Positions 26,193 to 35,750 are shown, counted from the stretch's first letter. The stretch: 64,000 nucleotides of DNA from DASZGL01 sp035938875 (GCA_035938875.1 DASZGL010000003.1:1-64000), one strand, 5' to 3'. Program-made: numbers and translations. Notes: generated by a model from the letters alone, not told the origin.

Positions 26193-26203
26193 TGTAGTTG
26201 GCA

Positions 26204-27379
26204 ATGCTCAGCACAATTCTTGACGTCTTCCGCCTGCGCCAGTACTTCAACGGCATCCTCGCCGCCCGCGACGTCGTCGACGGGCTCCGCGAGGATGCCG
26301 GTTTCCTCAACACGGTGCGTCGCACGCTGATCAGCCTGCCGATGGAGCAGGTCGGTCCCAGCGATGTGCATCCATTCCCGCCGCCGGTCGAGCGCCGGCT
26401 TCCTGGTATCGAGGGCAAGCGCGTGGCTCTGGTCGCCACCGGCGGCAGCGGCGCCCTGGCCTCGGTCACCGGCGTCTGGCGTGCCTTCGAGGAGAGCGGG
26501 ATCGCGCCCAGCGTGGTCTCGGTCTGCTCGGGGTCGTCGCTGTTCGGCTTCCCCCTGGCGGCGGGCTTCAGCGCCGACGAGGTCGCCGAGTTCACCCTGG
26601 GTATGCGTGGCGAGGACTTCGTCGACATCAACTGGCGTGATCTGCGCCGCGCGGCGCTATCGGCCGGTCGCGGATTCGCCGGCTTCATCAGAGGCGAGAA
26701 GCTGGAGGAGACCTATCGCCGGTTGGTCGGCGACATGACCCTCGCGGAGATGCCGATCCCCTGCTATGCGCCGATCTGGAACATCGAGCAGAACCGGCTG
26801 GAGTACATCGGCCCCAGAACCCACCCACATCTGCCCGTGGCGCGTGCGATCCACGTCGCCATCGCGCTGCCGCTGTTTCTCGATCCGGTCGAAATCGGCG
26901 GAGGCAGCTGGTGCGACGGCGGGATCGTCGACATTTTCCCCGTCCACCCCGTGCTCGACATCGAGCCGCCGAGTGACGTCGCCCTGGCGGTGAACGGGTT
27001 CTACCCGCCGGAGTTCGCCGGGGAGAGCGCCGACGGCTGGCGCGAGCGGGCGGGGAGCATCTTCCACGTCGCCAGCCAGGTGCGCACCTGCCAGCAGATC
27101 GAGCTGGCTCGCGAGAACCTCGCCCGGCTCCGCGAGGCGATCCCGGTGTTGATGACCGACCCGGTCCCCTACGAGGTGGTCAAGGGGGTCGGCTTCTACA
27201 AGCAGTTCATGGACCGCAACGACTGGCCGGAGTTCATGCGCGCCGGGCACCGTGACGCGCTGGCGGCGCTGGCATCGTTCGCCAAGCCAAGGGCGAGGAG
27301 CCGGGCTGCTGCCAAGCGGGTTTCGCGACCCCGGCGCTCCGCGGCTCACCACGCCCGCCGGCGCCAGACCGCGGTCTGA
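26204..27379 (+). CDS. Patatin-like phospholipase family protein
   Basis: Serine lipase/acyl hydrolase with a Ser-Asp dyad, 391 aa. ATGGSGALASVTG (about residue 75) is the glycine-rich oxyanion segment, SVCSGSSLFG carries the nucleophile in GxSxS form, and WCDGGIVDIFP is the DGG/DGA motif with the catalytic Asp. The C-terminal 30 residues are Arg/Lys/Ala-rich and could bind nucleic acid or anionic membrane, which is inference. ATG 26204 or the TTG two codons earlier are the possible starts. The next gene begins 31 bases downstream. Confidence 0.82.
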   Translation: MLSTILDVFRLRQYFNGILAARDVVDGLREDAGFLNTVRRTLISLPMEQVGPSDVHPFPPPVERRLPGIEGKRVALVATGGSGALASVTGVWRAFEESGIAPSVVSVCSGSSLFGFPLAAGFSADEVAEFTLGMRGEDFVDINWRDLRRAALSAGRGFAGFIRGEKLEETYRRLVGDMTLAEMPIPCYAPIWNIEQNRLEYIGPRTHPHLPVARAIHVAIALPLFLDPVEIGGGSWCDGGIVDIFPVHPVLDIEPPSDVALAVNGFYPPEFAGESADGWRERAGSIFHVASQVRTCQQIELARENLARLREAIPVLMTDPVPYEVVKGVGFYKQFMDRNDWPEFMRAGHRDALAALASFAKPRARSRAAAKRVSRPRRSAAHHARRRQTAV

Positions 27380-27410
27380 ATCCTCCCACTCGGCGGCCGC
27401 AGGCCCCACA

Positions 27411-28505
27411 ATGCGGCCGGAGATGGGGGCAGAAGCCGCCGACGTCACAGCCGACCTCCGTGGGCACCGCCGGGTGCTGTGCACCGCCCTGGCAGGCGCA
27501 TTGGCCTTCCTGGCTGCGTGTGGCAATTCCAGCACCTCGAGCACCCCGACAGCGACGCCGACGGCCAAGGCCAAGCCGAGCCTGACGCCCAAAGACACGC
27601 CGACGGCGACGGCGGTGCCCCAGACGCCCACGCCCATCCCCCCTGGGCAGTACGCGGCTCCGGTGATCGTCCAGGTGGAGAACTCCGAACCCGCTCGCCC
27701 GCAGTCCGGGCTCAACAGCGCGGCACTGGTGTACGAGTACGAGACCGAGGGCGGCATCAGCCGCTTCAGCGCGATGTTCACCAAGCCGCCGGCGACCCAG
27801 GTGGGCCCGGTGCGCAGCGCCCGCCTGGTGACCATCCAGCTGCTGGAGATCTACCACGCGGTGCTGATGTACTCGGGGGCCTCCGTGTACGTCGATCAGT
27901 CGCTCGGTGTCGCCGGAGTTCCGCACTACAACGAAACCTCTGCCCAGGGCGCCCTGTTCAGGGTCGGCAGCCGGTTCGCACCGCACAACCTGTACACCGA
28001 CGCGGCGCACATCAACGGTCTCATGGCGCGGGTGGCGCCTGCACCGGCGCCACTTCAGCTGTGGGGCCGCACCGATCCGGTGAACATCACCGGAGGAACG
28101 CCGCTGAACTCCTTCACGGTGCCGATCTCGGGGTACGAGCGCCCGGTGTTCACCTACCACCCCGAGGTTGCTGGTTACACCCGGAGCGAGCCGACCACCG
28201 GGGCCTTCGGTGACGCCGGATCCGGCACTCCGGTGCTGCCAGGGACGGTCATCGTGCTCACCGTCCCGATCGCCATCGCCCCCGAGGTCGAGGACGTCAG
28301 CGGAACGCACGGGCTCGATCACACGGTCAAAGGAACCGGGTACGGACAGGTGATGAGCGGCGGCCGCTACTTCCAGGTGACCTACACCCAGCTGGACAGC
28401 GGGGTGCCCCTGTTGCTCACCTCCGATGGCCTGCCCGCACCCATCGCCCCAGGCCTGGTGTGGGTGTGTCTGGTCCACCTAGGGCAGCCGGCATTCGCTT
28501 CATGA
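27411..28505 (+). CDS. DUF3048 domain lipoprotein (YerB-like)
   Basis: Exported lipoprotein of unknown function, 364 aa. A hydrophobic stretch (LCTALAGALAFLAAC) ends in a lipobox LAAC at about residue 37. A Thr/Pro/Ala-rich low-complexity linker of about 40 residues follows, then the DUF3048 domain with VQVENSEPARPQSGL, GGISRFSAMF and VGPVRSARL. Family members are cell-surface proteins of Gram-positive and Chloroflexota-like bacteria. An in-frame ATG 12 bases downstream is an alternative start. Confidence 0.82.
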   Translation: MRPEMGAEAADVTADLRGHRRVLCTALAGALAFLAACGNSSTSSTPTATPTAKAKPSLTPKDTPTATAVPQTPTPIPPGQYAAPVIVQVENSEPARPQSGLNSAALVYEYETEGGISRFSAMFTKPPATQVGPVRSARLVTIQLLEIYHAVLMYSGASVYVDQSLGVAGVPHYNETSAQGALFRVGSRFAPHNLYTDAAHINGLMARVAPAPAPLQLWGRTDPVNITGGTPLNSFTVPISGYERPVFTYHPEVAGYTRSEPTTGAFGDAGSGTPVLPGTVIVLTVPIAIAPEVEDVSGTHGLDHTVKGTGYGQVMSGGRYFQVTYTQLDSGVPLLLTSDGLPAPIAPGLVWVCLVHLGQPAFAS

Positions 28506-28531
28506 GGTCCCGGGGGAGCCTGCCGCCGACT

Positions 28532-28537
28532 TAGAGT
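28532..28537 (+). promoter_or_regulatory. -10 element of the CBS-citrate synthase gene (leaderless)
   Basis: TAGAGT followed by 7 bases and the GTG at 28545; no ribosome-binding site is present. Confidence 0.55.
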
Positions 28538-28544
28538 AAGCGGC

Positions 28545-30101
28545 GTGTCCGAGGCTCTGAGCATCGCCGACCTGATGCATAAACCGGCGGTCGTCGTTTC
28601 CCCCGACCTGACACTGTCGGAAGCCTCAAAGGTCCTCGACGACCACAAGGTCGGCGCCGCGGCGGTGCTCGACGGCGGTGGCGCGATCGTCGGCATGGTC
28701 AGTGAGCGCGACCTGCTGCACTCGGTAGGCCACGGAGTCGACCCGTCCAAGGCGACGGTCGCTGAGGTGATGACCCGTGATCCCGTGACCGTCTCCGCCA
28801 ATGACCCGGTGGCGACGGCGCTGCAGATCTTCCGCGAGCGGCAGTTCCGCCACCTGCCGGTGCTGGACGGTGACGGCGTCGCCGGCATCCTCTCGATCCG
28901 CCACGTGGTTCGCATCGCCCACATCGAGGAGGTGCGTCCTGCCGGTTCGGCTGGGCCGGAGCTGGCGCCTCGAGGACTCGAGGGTGTCGCCGTCGCCGAG
29001 ACGTCGGTCGGTGACGTGCGCGGCGAGGAGGGCTTCTTTCACTACCGGGGCTACGACGCCGCCGAGCTGGCGCGACGCTGCTCATTCGAGCAGGTGTGGC
29101 ACCTGCTCATCGACGGCGAGCTGCCCGATGATGCCCAGCTGAAGCGCTTCCGCGCCGAGACCTCCGCCGCCCGTGCGCTTCCCGCCGGTCTCGACCACCT
29201 CATCGCCGAGATCGCCGGGCTGCCCGGCTACACGCCGCTGGGCGGCCTGCGCAGTGCCGTGTCGCTCACCGCCTCAGCGCTCGAGGTCGAGTCGACACTG
29301 GACATCGCACCGGCCCGGCTCCGCGAGGAGGCGATCCGCATGGCGGCGCTGGTCCCGGTGCTGTTGATGCGCCTCTACCGTGCCCACCAGGGCCAGCCCG
29401 CGGTTGACCCCGACCCCGACCTGGACTATGCGTCGAGCTACCTGCAGATGCTCAACGGCGTTCGACCCGAGCCTCGTGCAGCTCGAGCGCTCGAGCAGTA
29501 CCTCATCCTCACGATGGACCACGGGTTCAACTCGTCGACCTTCACCTCCCGGGTGATCACCTCGACGGGCTCCGACATCGGCTCGGCCCTGACCGGCGCC
29601 ATCGGAGCCCTCGCCGGCCCGCTCCACGGCGGGGCACCGTCGCGGGCGCTGGCCATGCTCGATGCCATCGGCACACCTGATCGCGCCGAGGAATACCTGC
29701 GCAAGGAGATCGCCTCGGGACAGCGGCTGATGGGCTTCGGTCATCGCGTGTACAAGACGGACGATCCCCGCTCCACGCTGCTGCGCGAGGTGGCCACCGA
29801 GCTCGGCGGCGAGCAGGTCGACTTCGCACGTCACGTCGAGGCCACCGCGCTGCGCGTGCTCAACGAGCTCAAACCGGGGCGGCGCCTATACACCAACGTC
29901 GAGTTCTATGCCGGTGTTGTCATGAACAGCGTGGGCGTACCCCGCGACATGTTCACCCCGACATTCGCGTGCAGCAGGACCGTCGGCTGGACCGCGGCGA
30001 TCGCCGAGCAGGCGGCCAACAACCGTCTGATCCGTCCCTCGGCCCTGTACGTGGGCCCACCTGCCCCGCGGCCTCTCCCGGAGGGCTACACCCGAGCCTG
30101 A
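28545..30101 (+). CDS. Citrate synthase with N-terminal CBS domain pair
   Basis: Condenses acetyl-CoA with oxaloacetate (or propionyl-CoA, in methylcitrate synthases). The protein has 518 aa. Residues 1 to about 125 are two CBS motifs (VVSPDLTLSEAS... and VTVSANDPVATAL... with RHLPVLDGDG), which bind adenine nucleotides in other proteins. From about 145 on there is a complete synthase: YRGYDAAELA, MDHGFNSSTFTSR (His), GPLHGGAPSRAL (His), GFGHRVYKTDDPR and FTPTFACSRTVGW. The usual catalytic Asp in NVDF is Glu here (TNVEFYAG), a conservative change. Energy-state control through the CBS part is inference. Confidence 0.88.
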   Translation: MSEALSIADLMHKPAVVVSPDLTLSEASKVLDDHKVGAAAVLDGGGAIVGMVSERDLLHSVGHGVDPSKATVAEVMTRDPVTVSANDPVATALQIFRERQFRHLPVLDGDGVAGILSIRHVVRIAHIEEVRPAGSAGPELAPRGLEGVAVAETSVGDVRGEEGFFHYRGYDAAELARRCSFEQVWHLLIDGELPDDAQLKRFRAETSAARALPAGLDHLIAEIAGLPGYTPLGGLRSAVSLTASALEVESTLDIAPARLREEAIRMAALVPVLLMRLYRAHQGQPAVDPDPDLDYASSYLQMLNGVRPEPRAARALEQYLILTMDHGFNSSTFTSRVITSTGSDIGSALTGAIGALAGPLHGGAPSRALAMLDAIGTPDRAEEYLRKEIASGQRLMGFGHRVYKTDDPRSTLLREVATELGGEQVDFARHVEATALRVLNELKPGRRLYTNVEFYAGVVMNSVGVPRDMFTPTFACSRTVGWTAAIAEQAANNRLIRPSALYVGPPAPRPLPEGYTRA

Positions 30102-30126
30102 CGCGGCGTCGCGTCGGTCGCAAGAG

Positions 30127-30924
30127 TCAGCGGCGGTCGGGTTGGAAGCGATCGAACACCATGCCCACCGTCTGCCGCACGACGGCGCGAGGGAGAAGGC
30201 GAACGCCGATCGCCCCGGCGCTGTTGAGCCGACCGGGGATGCAGATCACGTCACCCCGGTCGAACGCCCGCAGCGCGATGCCGACGCAGCGTTCGGGACT
30301 CATCGGTCTGGCCATCTGCAGCGCGCGCTGATTTCCGGCAACGTGGCCGAACTCGGTGCTCACCGGTCCCGGGCAGAGCGCCATCACCCGGACTCGGCCG
30401 CCGCGCAACTCGACGGACAGGGCCTCGGTGAAGTGCAGGACGAAGGCCTTGCTCGCGGAGTAGGTGGCCATGTAGGGGATGGGCTGAAAGCTCGCCGTGC
30501 TGGCGACGTTGATGACACCACCGCCGCCGGCGTCGACGTTGGCAGCGATGACCTCGGTGGTGAGCTGATGGACGGCGACGACGTTGACGCTGACTTCGGC
30601 CTGCTCTCGGGCGGGGTCGAGATCGGCGACCTCGCCGGCGGTGCCGAAGCCGGCGTTGTTGACCAGCAGCCACGGAGATCGGTGATGTAGCCGATCAACG
30701 ACAGCGGCGCGGCCCGCCGGCGTCTCCAGGTCGGCCACCAGAACCGAGACGGTGACGCCGGACGCCTTGCGGATCTCGGCCGCCAATGAGCGAAGACGGT
30801 CCGCGCGGCGGGCGACGATGGTCAGTGCGTGACCACGGGCTGCGAGCTGGCGGACGAACTGCTCGCCGATGCCGCTCGAGGCGCCGGTCACGAGGGCGGG
30901 AACGGTGGCAGGAATCGGGTCCAT
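30127..30924 (-). CDS. Short-chain dehydrogenase/reductase
   Basis: NAD(P)-dependent oxidoreductase of the classical SDR type, 265 aa. The cofactor motif TGASSGIG is near residue 12, NNAG at about 85, the catalytic Ser in NVASTASF and YSASK (Tyr/Lys) further on, and PGPV after that. An Arg after the second strand (VARRADRL) favours NADP(H). The ATG at 30924 has GGAGGA 6 bases upstream. The substrate is unknown; family neighbours in databases often act on lipids or ketones. It is convergent with citrate synthase. Confidence 0.87.
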   Translation of the reverse strand: MDPIPATVPALVTGASSGIGEQFVRQLAARGHALTIVARRADRLRSLAAEIRKASGVTVSVLVADLETPAGRAAVVDRLHHRSPWLLVNNAGFGTAGEVADLDPAREQAEVSVNVVAVHQLTTEVIAANVDAGGGGVINVASTASFQPIPYMATYSASKAFVLHFTEALSVELRGGRVRVMALCPGPVSTEFGHVAGNQRALQMARPMSPERCVGIALRAFDRGDVICIPGRLNSAGAIGVRLLPRAVVRQTVGMVFDRFQPDRR

Positions 30925-31023
30925 GGAGGCTCCTCCAGCGGTGCACACGCAGCCGCCGCAGCATAGTCCGCAGATACCCTGCGGGGGCGCCCGGAGCGAA
31001 GTCGAGCGAGATCGACCCTTTGC

Positions 31024-31029
31024 TACGAT
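31024..31029 (+). promoter_or_regulatory. Possible -10 element of the nuo operon
   Basis: TACGAT ending 10 bases before the ATG at 31040, so the transcript would have at most a few untranslated bases. No convincing -35 is present. Confidence 0.35.
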
Positions 31030-31039
31030 GCCCTCCGAA

Positions 31040-31396
31040 ATGCTGTCGGACTACGCGCCGATCCTTCTGTTTATCGGGATCTGCGGCGGCTTCGGCGCCC
31101 TGGTCCTACTCCTCAATTCCCTGCTCGGCCCGCGCAAGCCGAGCCCGCAGAAGGAACTTCCCTACGAGTGCGGCATCATGCCCGTCGAATCGGCGCGGCG
31201 CCGTTTCTCGGTGAGCTTCTACGTCACCGCGATGCTCTTCATCATCTTCGATGTCGAGTCGATCTTTCTCTTTCCCTGGGCCACCATCGTGCGCCAGCTC
31301 CATGTCTTCGGCGTGGTGGAGATGGGCATCTTCATTGCCACGCTCCTCATTGCGCTTCTCTACGTGTGGCGCAAGGGGGCGTTGAAGTGGGACTGA
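31040..31396 (+). CDS. nuoA: NADH-quinone oxidoreductase subunit A
   Basis: Membrane subunit of respiratory complex I at the junction of the arms, 118 aa, the normal size. Three hydrophobic helices are visible. The conserved loop PYECGIMP contains the Cys of the switch loop, and FIIFDVESIFLFPWA is the conserved acidic second helix. ATG 31040 gives the usual start; another ATG lies 12 bases upstream. The 3' end overlaps nuoB by 10 bases. Confidence 0.93.
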   Translation: MLSDYAPILLFIGICGGFGALVLLLNSLLGPRKPSPQKELPYECGIMPVESARRRFSVSFYVTAMLFIIFDVESIFLFPWATIVRQLHVFGVVEMGIFIATLLIALLYVWRKGALKWD

Positions 31397-31977
31397 GCGA
31401 CGCGGCTGCGCTGAGCGGCGTCGCTCTCGACGGTGGACCCGCCGGCCTGCTCCACGCCGAAGCGGACGCGCCGGCGCTGCCGATCCCGCGCACCGGCGCG
31501 CGCGAGCGCACCGCGGTGCAGACAGGTGTGATCACCACCACGGTCGGCAAGGTTGTCGCCTGGGGTCGCTACAGCTCGCTGTGGCCTGCGCTCTTCGGAC
31601 TCGCCTGCTGCGCCATCGAGATGATGGCCACGGGCAACAGCCGCTACGACATGTCGCGTTTCGGAGCCGAGGTATTCCGCGCTTCGCCACGTCAGGCGGA
31701 CCTGATGATCGTCGCCGGACGGGTCGCCCAGAAGATGGCTCCAGTGCTGCGGCAGATCTACGACCAGATGCCCGAGCCCAAGTGGGTGATAAGCATGGGC
31801 ACGTGCGCGTCGTGCGGCGGCATGTTCAACAACTACGCGATCGTGCAGGGCGTCGACAAGGTGGTGCCGGTCGACGTCTACATCCCCGGATGCCCACCGC
31901 GGCCCGAGTCGCTGCTCGACGCGATCGTGAAGCTGCAGAAGAAGATCGCCGGCGAGCCGGCATCGCTGCGCGGGTAG
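31387..31977 (+). CDS. nuoB: NADH-quinone oxidoreductase subunit B
   Basis: Carries the terminal [4Fe-4S] cluster N2 next to the quinone site. The protein has 196 aa from the GTG at 31387. The four ligands are visible as the Cys pair in LACCAIE, one Cys in MGTCASCGG and one in PGCPPRPE. The first 45 residues are a variable extension; a shorter start at GTG 31516 would give a typical core. It overlaps nuoA. Confidence 0.92.
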   Translation: MGLSDAAALSGVALDGGPAGLLHAEADAPALPIPRTGARERTAVQTGVITTTVGKVVAWGRYSSLWPALFGLACCAIEMMATGNSRYDMSRFGAEVFRASPRQADLMIVAGRVAQKMAPVLRQIYDQMPEPKWVISMGTCASCGGMFNNYAIVQGVDKVVPVDVYIPGCPPRPESLLDAIVKLQKKIAGEPASLRG

Positions 31978-32029
31978 GACGGCGCTGAGCACCGGCATCA
32001 CCTCCGCAAGTGCCGCGCACCCGCAGGAG

Positions 32030-32575
32030 ATGTCGGGTGCGCGGGCGGCGCAGCTGCTGTCAGCGAAGCTTCCCGACGCGGTGGTGCGCCGCGAGGAGGC
32101 GTACGGCGAGGAGACCGTCATCGTCGAGGCCGAGCATCTCGTCGCCGCCTGCACCCTGCTGCGCGACGATCCCGACGGCCAGTACACCATGCCGCTCTTC
32201 GTCACCGCCGTCGACTGGCCGGATCGCGAGCCAGCGGCACCGCGCTACGACGTCGTCTACCAGCTTCGCTCCCTGCGCTTCAACGACGTCTGCCGGCTGG
32301 TTGTGCAGGTGAGCGAGGAGCAGCCTGTGGTGCCCACCCTGGAAAGGGTTTTCCCCGGCATGGACTGGCACGAGCGCGAGTGTTACGACCTGCTGGGGAT
32401 CATCTTCGACGGGCACCACGACCTGCAGCGAATCCTCCTGCCGGATGACTGGGAGGGACACCCGCTGCGCAAGGATTACGTGTCCTTCGGTGAGCCGGTG
32501 GCCTTCACGCACAACATCGAGTGGGCGCTTCCCGCCCAGGAGCGCCCCCCGGGGATGCCGGGGTCTTCACGCTGA
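32030..32575 (+). CDS. nuoC: NADH-quinone oxidoreductase subunit C
   Basis: Peripheral-arm subunit (30 kDa type), 181 aa, separate from nuoD. The family signature is the block FPGMDWHERECYDLLGI and HPLRKDY near the C-terminus. The AGGAG lies directly against the ATG at 32030, and no better start exists in the 52 bases after nuoB, so I keep this one. The stop overlaps the nuoD ATG by one base. Confidence 0.92.
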   Translation: MSGARAAQLLSAKLPDAVVRREEAYGEETVIVEAEHLVAACTLLRDDPDGQYTMPLFVTAVDWPDREPAAPRYDVVYQLRSLRFNDVCRLVVQVSEEQPVVPTLERVFPGMDWHERECYDLLGIIFDGHHDLQRILLPDDWEGHPLRKDYVSFGEPVAFTHNIEWALPAQERPPGMPGSSR

Positions 32576-33852
32576 TGGCCGCGGTCATGCCACCGGGCGG
32601 ACCGCCGGGCACCGATCCATTCGACGCGGGACGCGAGCGGCTCGGAGTCCCGGTGGAGATCGACTCCATCGAGCTGTCCCAGATCGGCGAGGACACCATG
32701 GAGCTCAACATGGGCCCGCAGCACCCCAGCACCCATGGTGTGCTGCGCTTGGTCCTCGACCTCGACGGCGAGGTGGTAAAGGACTGCCGGCCGGACATCG
32801 GTTTCCTCCACACCGGCTTCGAGAAGTCCTTCGAATCGCATACCTACCAGCAGTGCATCACCTTCACCGATCGCATGGACTACCTGGCACCGCTGATCAA
32901 CAACCTGGGCTTTTCCCTGGCCGCAGAGAAGCTTCTCGGCGTCGAGGTCCCGCCTCGCGGGCAGTACCTGCGGGTGATCATGTGCGAGCTCACCCGCATC
33001 GCCAGCCACCTGGTGTGGTTCGGGACCCACGCGCTCGACCTGGGGGCTACGACACCGTTTCTGTACGCGTGGCGCGAACGCGAGACGCTGCTCGACATCA
33101 ACGAGATCGTCAGCGGCGTGCGCATGCACACCTCGTTCATCCGCGTCGGCGGCCTGATGGCCGATGTGCCGGACGAGTTCCACGGCATGGTCAACCAGGT
33201 GCTCCAGACCTTTCCCAAGGCGATCGACGAGTACGAGCTGCTGATCACCAAGAATCCCATCTGGGTGGAGCGCACCCGCGGGCTGGGCGCCATCACCCCG
33301 GACGACGCTCTCGCCTACGGCATGTCAGGACCATCGCTGCGCGGCTGCGGTGTTGCCTACGACCTGCGCAAGGCGCAGCCCTACAGCTCCTACGACCACT
33401 TCGAGTTCGACGTCCCCATCGGCACCCACGGCGACGTCTACGACCGCTACCTCATCCGCATGCAGGAGATGCGCGAGTCGCTGCGCATCGTCAGGCAGGC
33501 GTTCGACAACCTTCCCGGCGGCCCGGTCAACACCAGCGATCGCAAGGTCGCCCTGCCGCCGCGCAACGAGATCAACACCAGCATGGAGTCTTTGATCCAT
33601 CACTTCAAGTTGGTCACCGAGGGCTTTCACACACCCAAGGGGCAGGTATACGTCCCCGTCGAATCGCCGCGTGGTGAGCTGGGCTTCTATCTGGTCAGTG
33701 ATGGCAGCAACCGTCCCTATCGCTGCAAGGTGCGGGCTCCGTCGTTCAGCAACCTGTCGGCGCTACCCCACATGGTGCGGGGCGAGTTGATCGCCGACGT
33801 GGTCGCTGTCATCGGCTCCATCGACATCACCCTCGGGGACGTTGACAGATGA
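32575..33852 (+). CDS. nuoD: NADH-quinone oxidoreductase subunit D
   Basis: Subunit that forms the quinone pocket with NuoB, related to NiFe hydrogenase large subunits. The protein has 425 aa. It shows NMGPQHPSTHGV with the quinone-binding His, the segment RIASHLVWFG and the conserved YDVPIGTHGDVYDRY-type region near residue 280. I chose the ATG at 32575 (TGATG junction with nuoC); an upstream in-frame GTG would overlap nuoC by 55 bases. Confidence 0.94.
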   Translation: MAAVMPPGGPPGTDPFDAGRERLGVPVEIDSIELSQIGEDTMELNMGPQHPSTHGVLRLVLDLDGEVVKDCRPDIGFLHTGFEKSFESHTYQQCITFTDRMDYLAPLINNLGFSLAAEKLLGVEVPPRGQYLRVIMCELTRIASHLVWFGTHALDLGATTPFLYAWRERETLLDINEIVSGVRMHTSFIRVGGLMADVPDEFHGMVNQVLQTFPKAIDEYELLITKNPIWVERTRGLGAITPDDALAYGMSGPSLRGCGVAYDLRKAQPYSSYDHFEFDVPIGTHGDVYDRYLIRMQEMRESLRIVRQAFDNLPGGPVNTSDRKVALPPRNEINTSMESLIHHFKLVTEGFHTPKGQVYVPVESPRGELGFYLVSDGSNRPYRCKVRAPSFSNLSALPHMVRGELIADVVAVIGSIDITLGDVDR

Positions 33853-34436
33853 ACCAGGTGACGCTCAGCGCGGAGACCTTAGCCCAGATCGAGCGCCTCC
33901 GCGAGCGCTACCCCCAACCGCGATCAGCGATCCTGCCCTGCCTCTGGGCGGTGCAGGAGCAGTTCGGCTACCTGCCCCCCGAGGGGATGACGGAGGTCGC
34001 CGGCATGCTTGGCGTGGCTCCGAGCGAGGTGCAGGCGGTGTCGACGTTCTACTCGATGTACTTCACCCGACCCGAGGGACGGCATCACCTGCTGGTCTGC
34101 GTCAACGTCGCCTGTGCCCTGCGTGGCGCCGAGGACACCGTGACCTACCTCGAGCAGCGACTGAGTTGCCCATCGGGCAGCACCACCGCCGACGGCATGT
34201 TCACCTGGGAGAGCACCATCGAGTGCCTCGGCGCCTGCGGTGGGGCGCCGATGATGCAGATCGATCACCGCTTCCACGAGAATCTCACCCCCGAGCGCAT
34301 CGACGCGATCCTCACGCGCATCGCCGGCGAGAGCGGCGATGGGCGGCAGGAGAATGGGCATGCGCCAGTACCCACCCCGTCGCCGTCACGCAAGCGTGCT
34401 CGGCGGGCGGGCAAGAACGACGACTCCACCACCTGA
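33849..34436 (+). CDS. nuoE: NADH-quinone oxidoreductase subunit E
   Basis: [2Fe-2S] (N1a) subunit of the NADH dehydrogenase module, 195 aa. The ligands are the Cys pair in VCVNVACALRG and the pair in ECLGACGGAP. The C-terminal 25 residues are Pro/Arg/Lys-rich and beyond the family core. It overlaps nuoD by ATGA and abuts nuoF. Confidence 0.93.
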   Translation: MNQVTLSAETLAQIERLRERYPQPRSAILPCLWAVQEQFGYLPPEGMTEVAGMLGVAPSEVQAVSTFYSMYFTRPEGRHHLLVCVNVACALRGAEDTVTYLEQRLSCPSGSTTADGMFTWESTIECLGACGGAPMMQIDHRFHENLTPERIDAILTRIAGESGDGRQENGHAPVPTPSPSRKRARRAGKNDDSTT

Positions 34437-35732
34437 ATGGCTGAGTACAAGCTCCTCACCCAGCACATCGGCACCGAGGGACTGCAGACCCTGCCCGTCT
34501 ACGAGCGTGTGGGCGGCTACCAGGGCCTGCGCGAGGCGTTGAAGCGATTCACCCCCGACGCGCTCGTCGAGGAGGTGAAGGCCAGCGGCATCCGCGGCCG
34601 TGGCGGTGCGGGATTCCCCACCGGGATGAAATGGTCGTTCCTCCCCAAGGACGTGTTTCCCCGATATCTCTGCGTCAACGCTGACGAGTCCGAACCAGGC
34701 TGCTTCAAGGACCGCTACCTCATCGACGAGAACCCGCACCAGCTCATCGAAGGGACGCTCATTGCTGCCTATGCAATGCAGGTCAAGCTGGCGTTCATCT
34801 ACATCCGCGGCGAGTACCACGACCAGCGGCTGCTGCTGGAGAGATGTGTCGAGGAGGCTCGCGAAGCGGGGTACATCGGCGAGGGCATCCTGGGAAGCGA
34901 TTTCAGCTGTGACCTCATCGTTCACGGAGGCGCGGGCGCATACATCTGCGGCGAGGAGACGGCGCTGATCGACTCCCTCGAGGGCTTTCGCGGACAGCCA
35001 CGCCTCAAACCGCCGTTCCCCGCGGTGAAGGGGCTCTACGGCAAGCCGACGGTGGTCAACAACGTCGAGACGCTCTCCAACCTGCCGCACATCGTGCTTC
35101 GTGGAGGTGAGTGGTTCAAGGGCATCGGCACCGAGAAGAGCACCGGGACACGGGTGTGGTGCTGCAGTGGTCACATCGAGCGCCCCGGCTGCTACGAGCT
35201 GGAGCTCGGCGTGCCCATCCGGACCTTGCTCGACGACCACTGTGGGGGTATATGGAAAGGACGGACGCTGAAGGCGTTCCAGCCCGGTGGCGGCTCGATG
35301 CAGGTGCTCACTCCCGATCACCTCGACCTGCCACTGGACATGGACGAGGTGATGAAGGCCGGCTCGTCGCTGGGAGCGGGTGCGTTCGTCTTCATGGACG
35401 AGACCGCCTGCCTGGTCGACGTGTCCATGCGCCTTGTCGACTTCTACCACCATGAGTCCTGTGGCAAGTGTGCGCCGTGCCGCGAGGGGACGTACTTCGA
35501 GAGCACCCTGATGCACAAGCTGGAGAGGGGAGAGGCGACGCTCGAGGAGCTGGCGACCCTGGCCGACATCTGCGACAACATGAACGGCAAGTGCTTCTGC
35601 CCGCTCGGCGACACGGCGACCTGGTTCGTCATGTCGGCGTACAAGTACTTCCGCGACGAGTTCGAGGCGCACTGCGAAGCCGGCGCCTGCCCGGTGCGAG
35701 CGGCGCACGCCGCGCCGCTGGTCACCGCGTAG
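34437..35732 (+). CDS. nuoF: NADH-quinone oxidoreductase subunit F
   Basis: NADH- and FMN-binding subunit with [4Fe-4S] cluster N3, 431 aa. GRGGAGFPTGMKW is the FMN/NADH glycine loop, AYICGEETALI is the conserved nucleotide-binding region, and SCGKCAPCREGT with a later Cys in GKCFCPLGD supplies the cluster. The ATG follows the nuoE stop with no gap. Confidence 0.95.
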   Translation: MAEYKLLTQHIGTEGLQTLPVYERVGGYQGLREALKRFTPDALVEEVKASGIRGRGGAGFPTGMKWSFLPKDVFPRYLCVNADESEPGCFKDRYLIDENPHQLIEGTLIAAYAMQVKLAFIYIRGEYHDQRLLLERCVEEAREAGYIGEGILGSDFSCDLIVHGGAGAYICGEETALIDSLEGFRGQPRLKPPFPAVKGLYGKPTVVNNVETLSNLPHIVLRGGEWFKGIGTEKSTGTRVWCCSGHIERPGCYELELGVPIRTLLDDHCGGIWKGRTLKAFQPGGGSMQVLTPDHLDLPLDMDEVMKAGSSLGAGAFVFMDETACLVDVSMRLVDFYHHESCGKCAPCREGTYFESTLMHKLERGEATLEELATLADICDNMNGKCFCPLGDTATWFVMSAYKYFRDEFEAHCEAGACPVRAAHAAPLVTA

Positions 35733-35750
35733 CGACGGCAGGGCAGGGAG

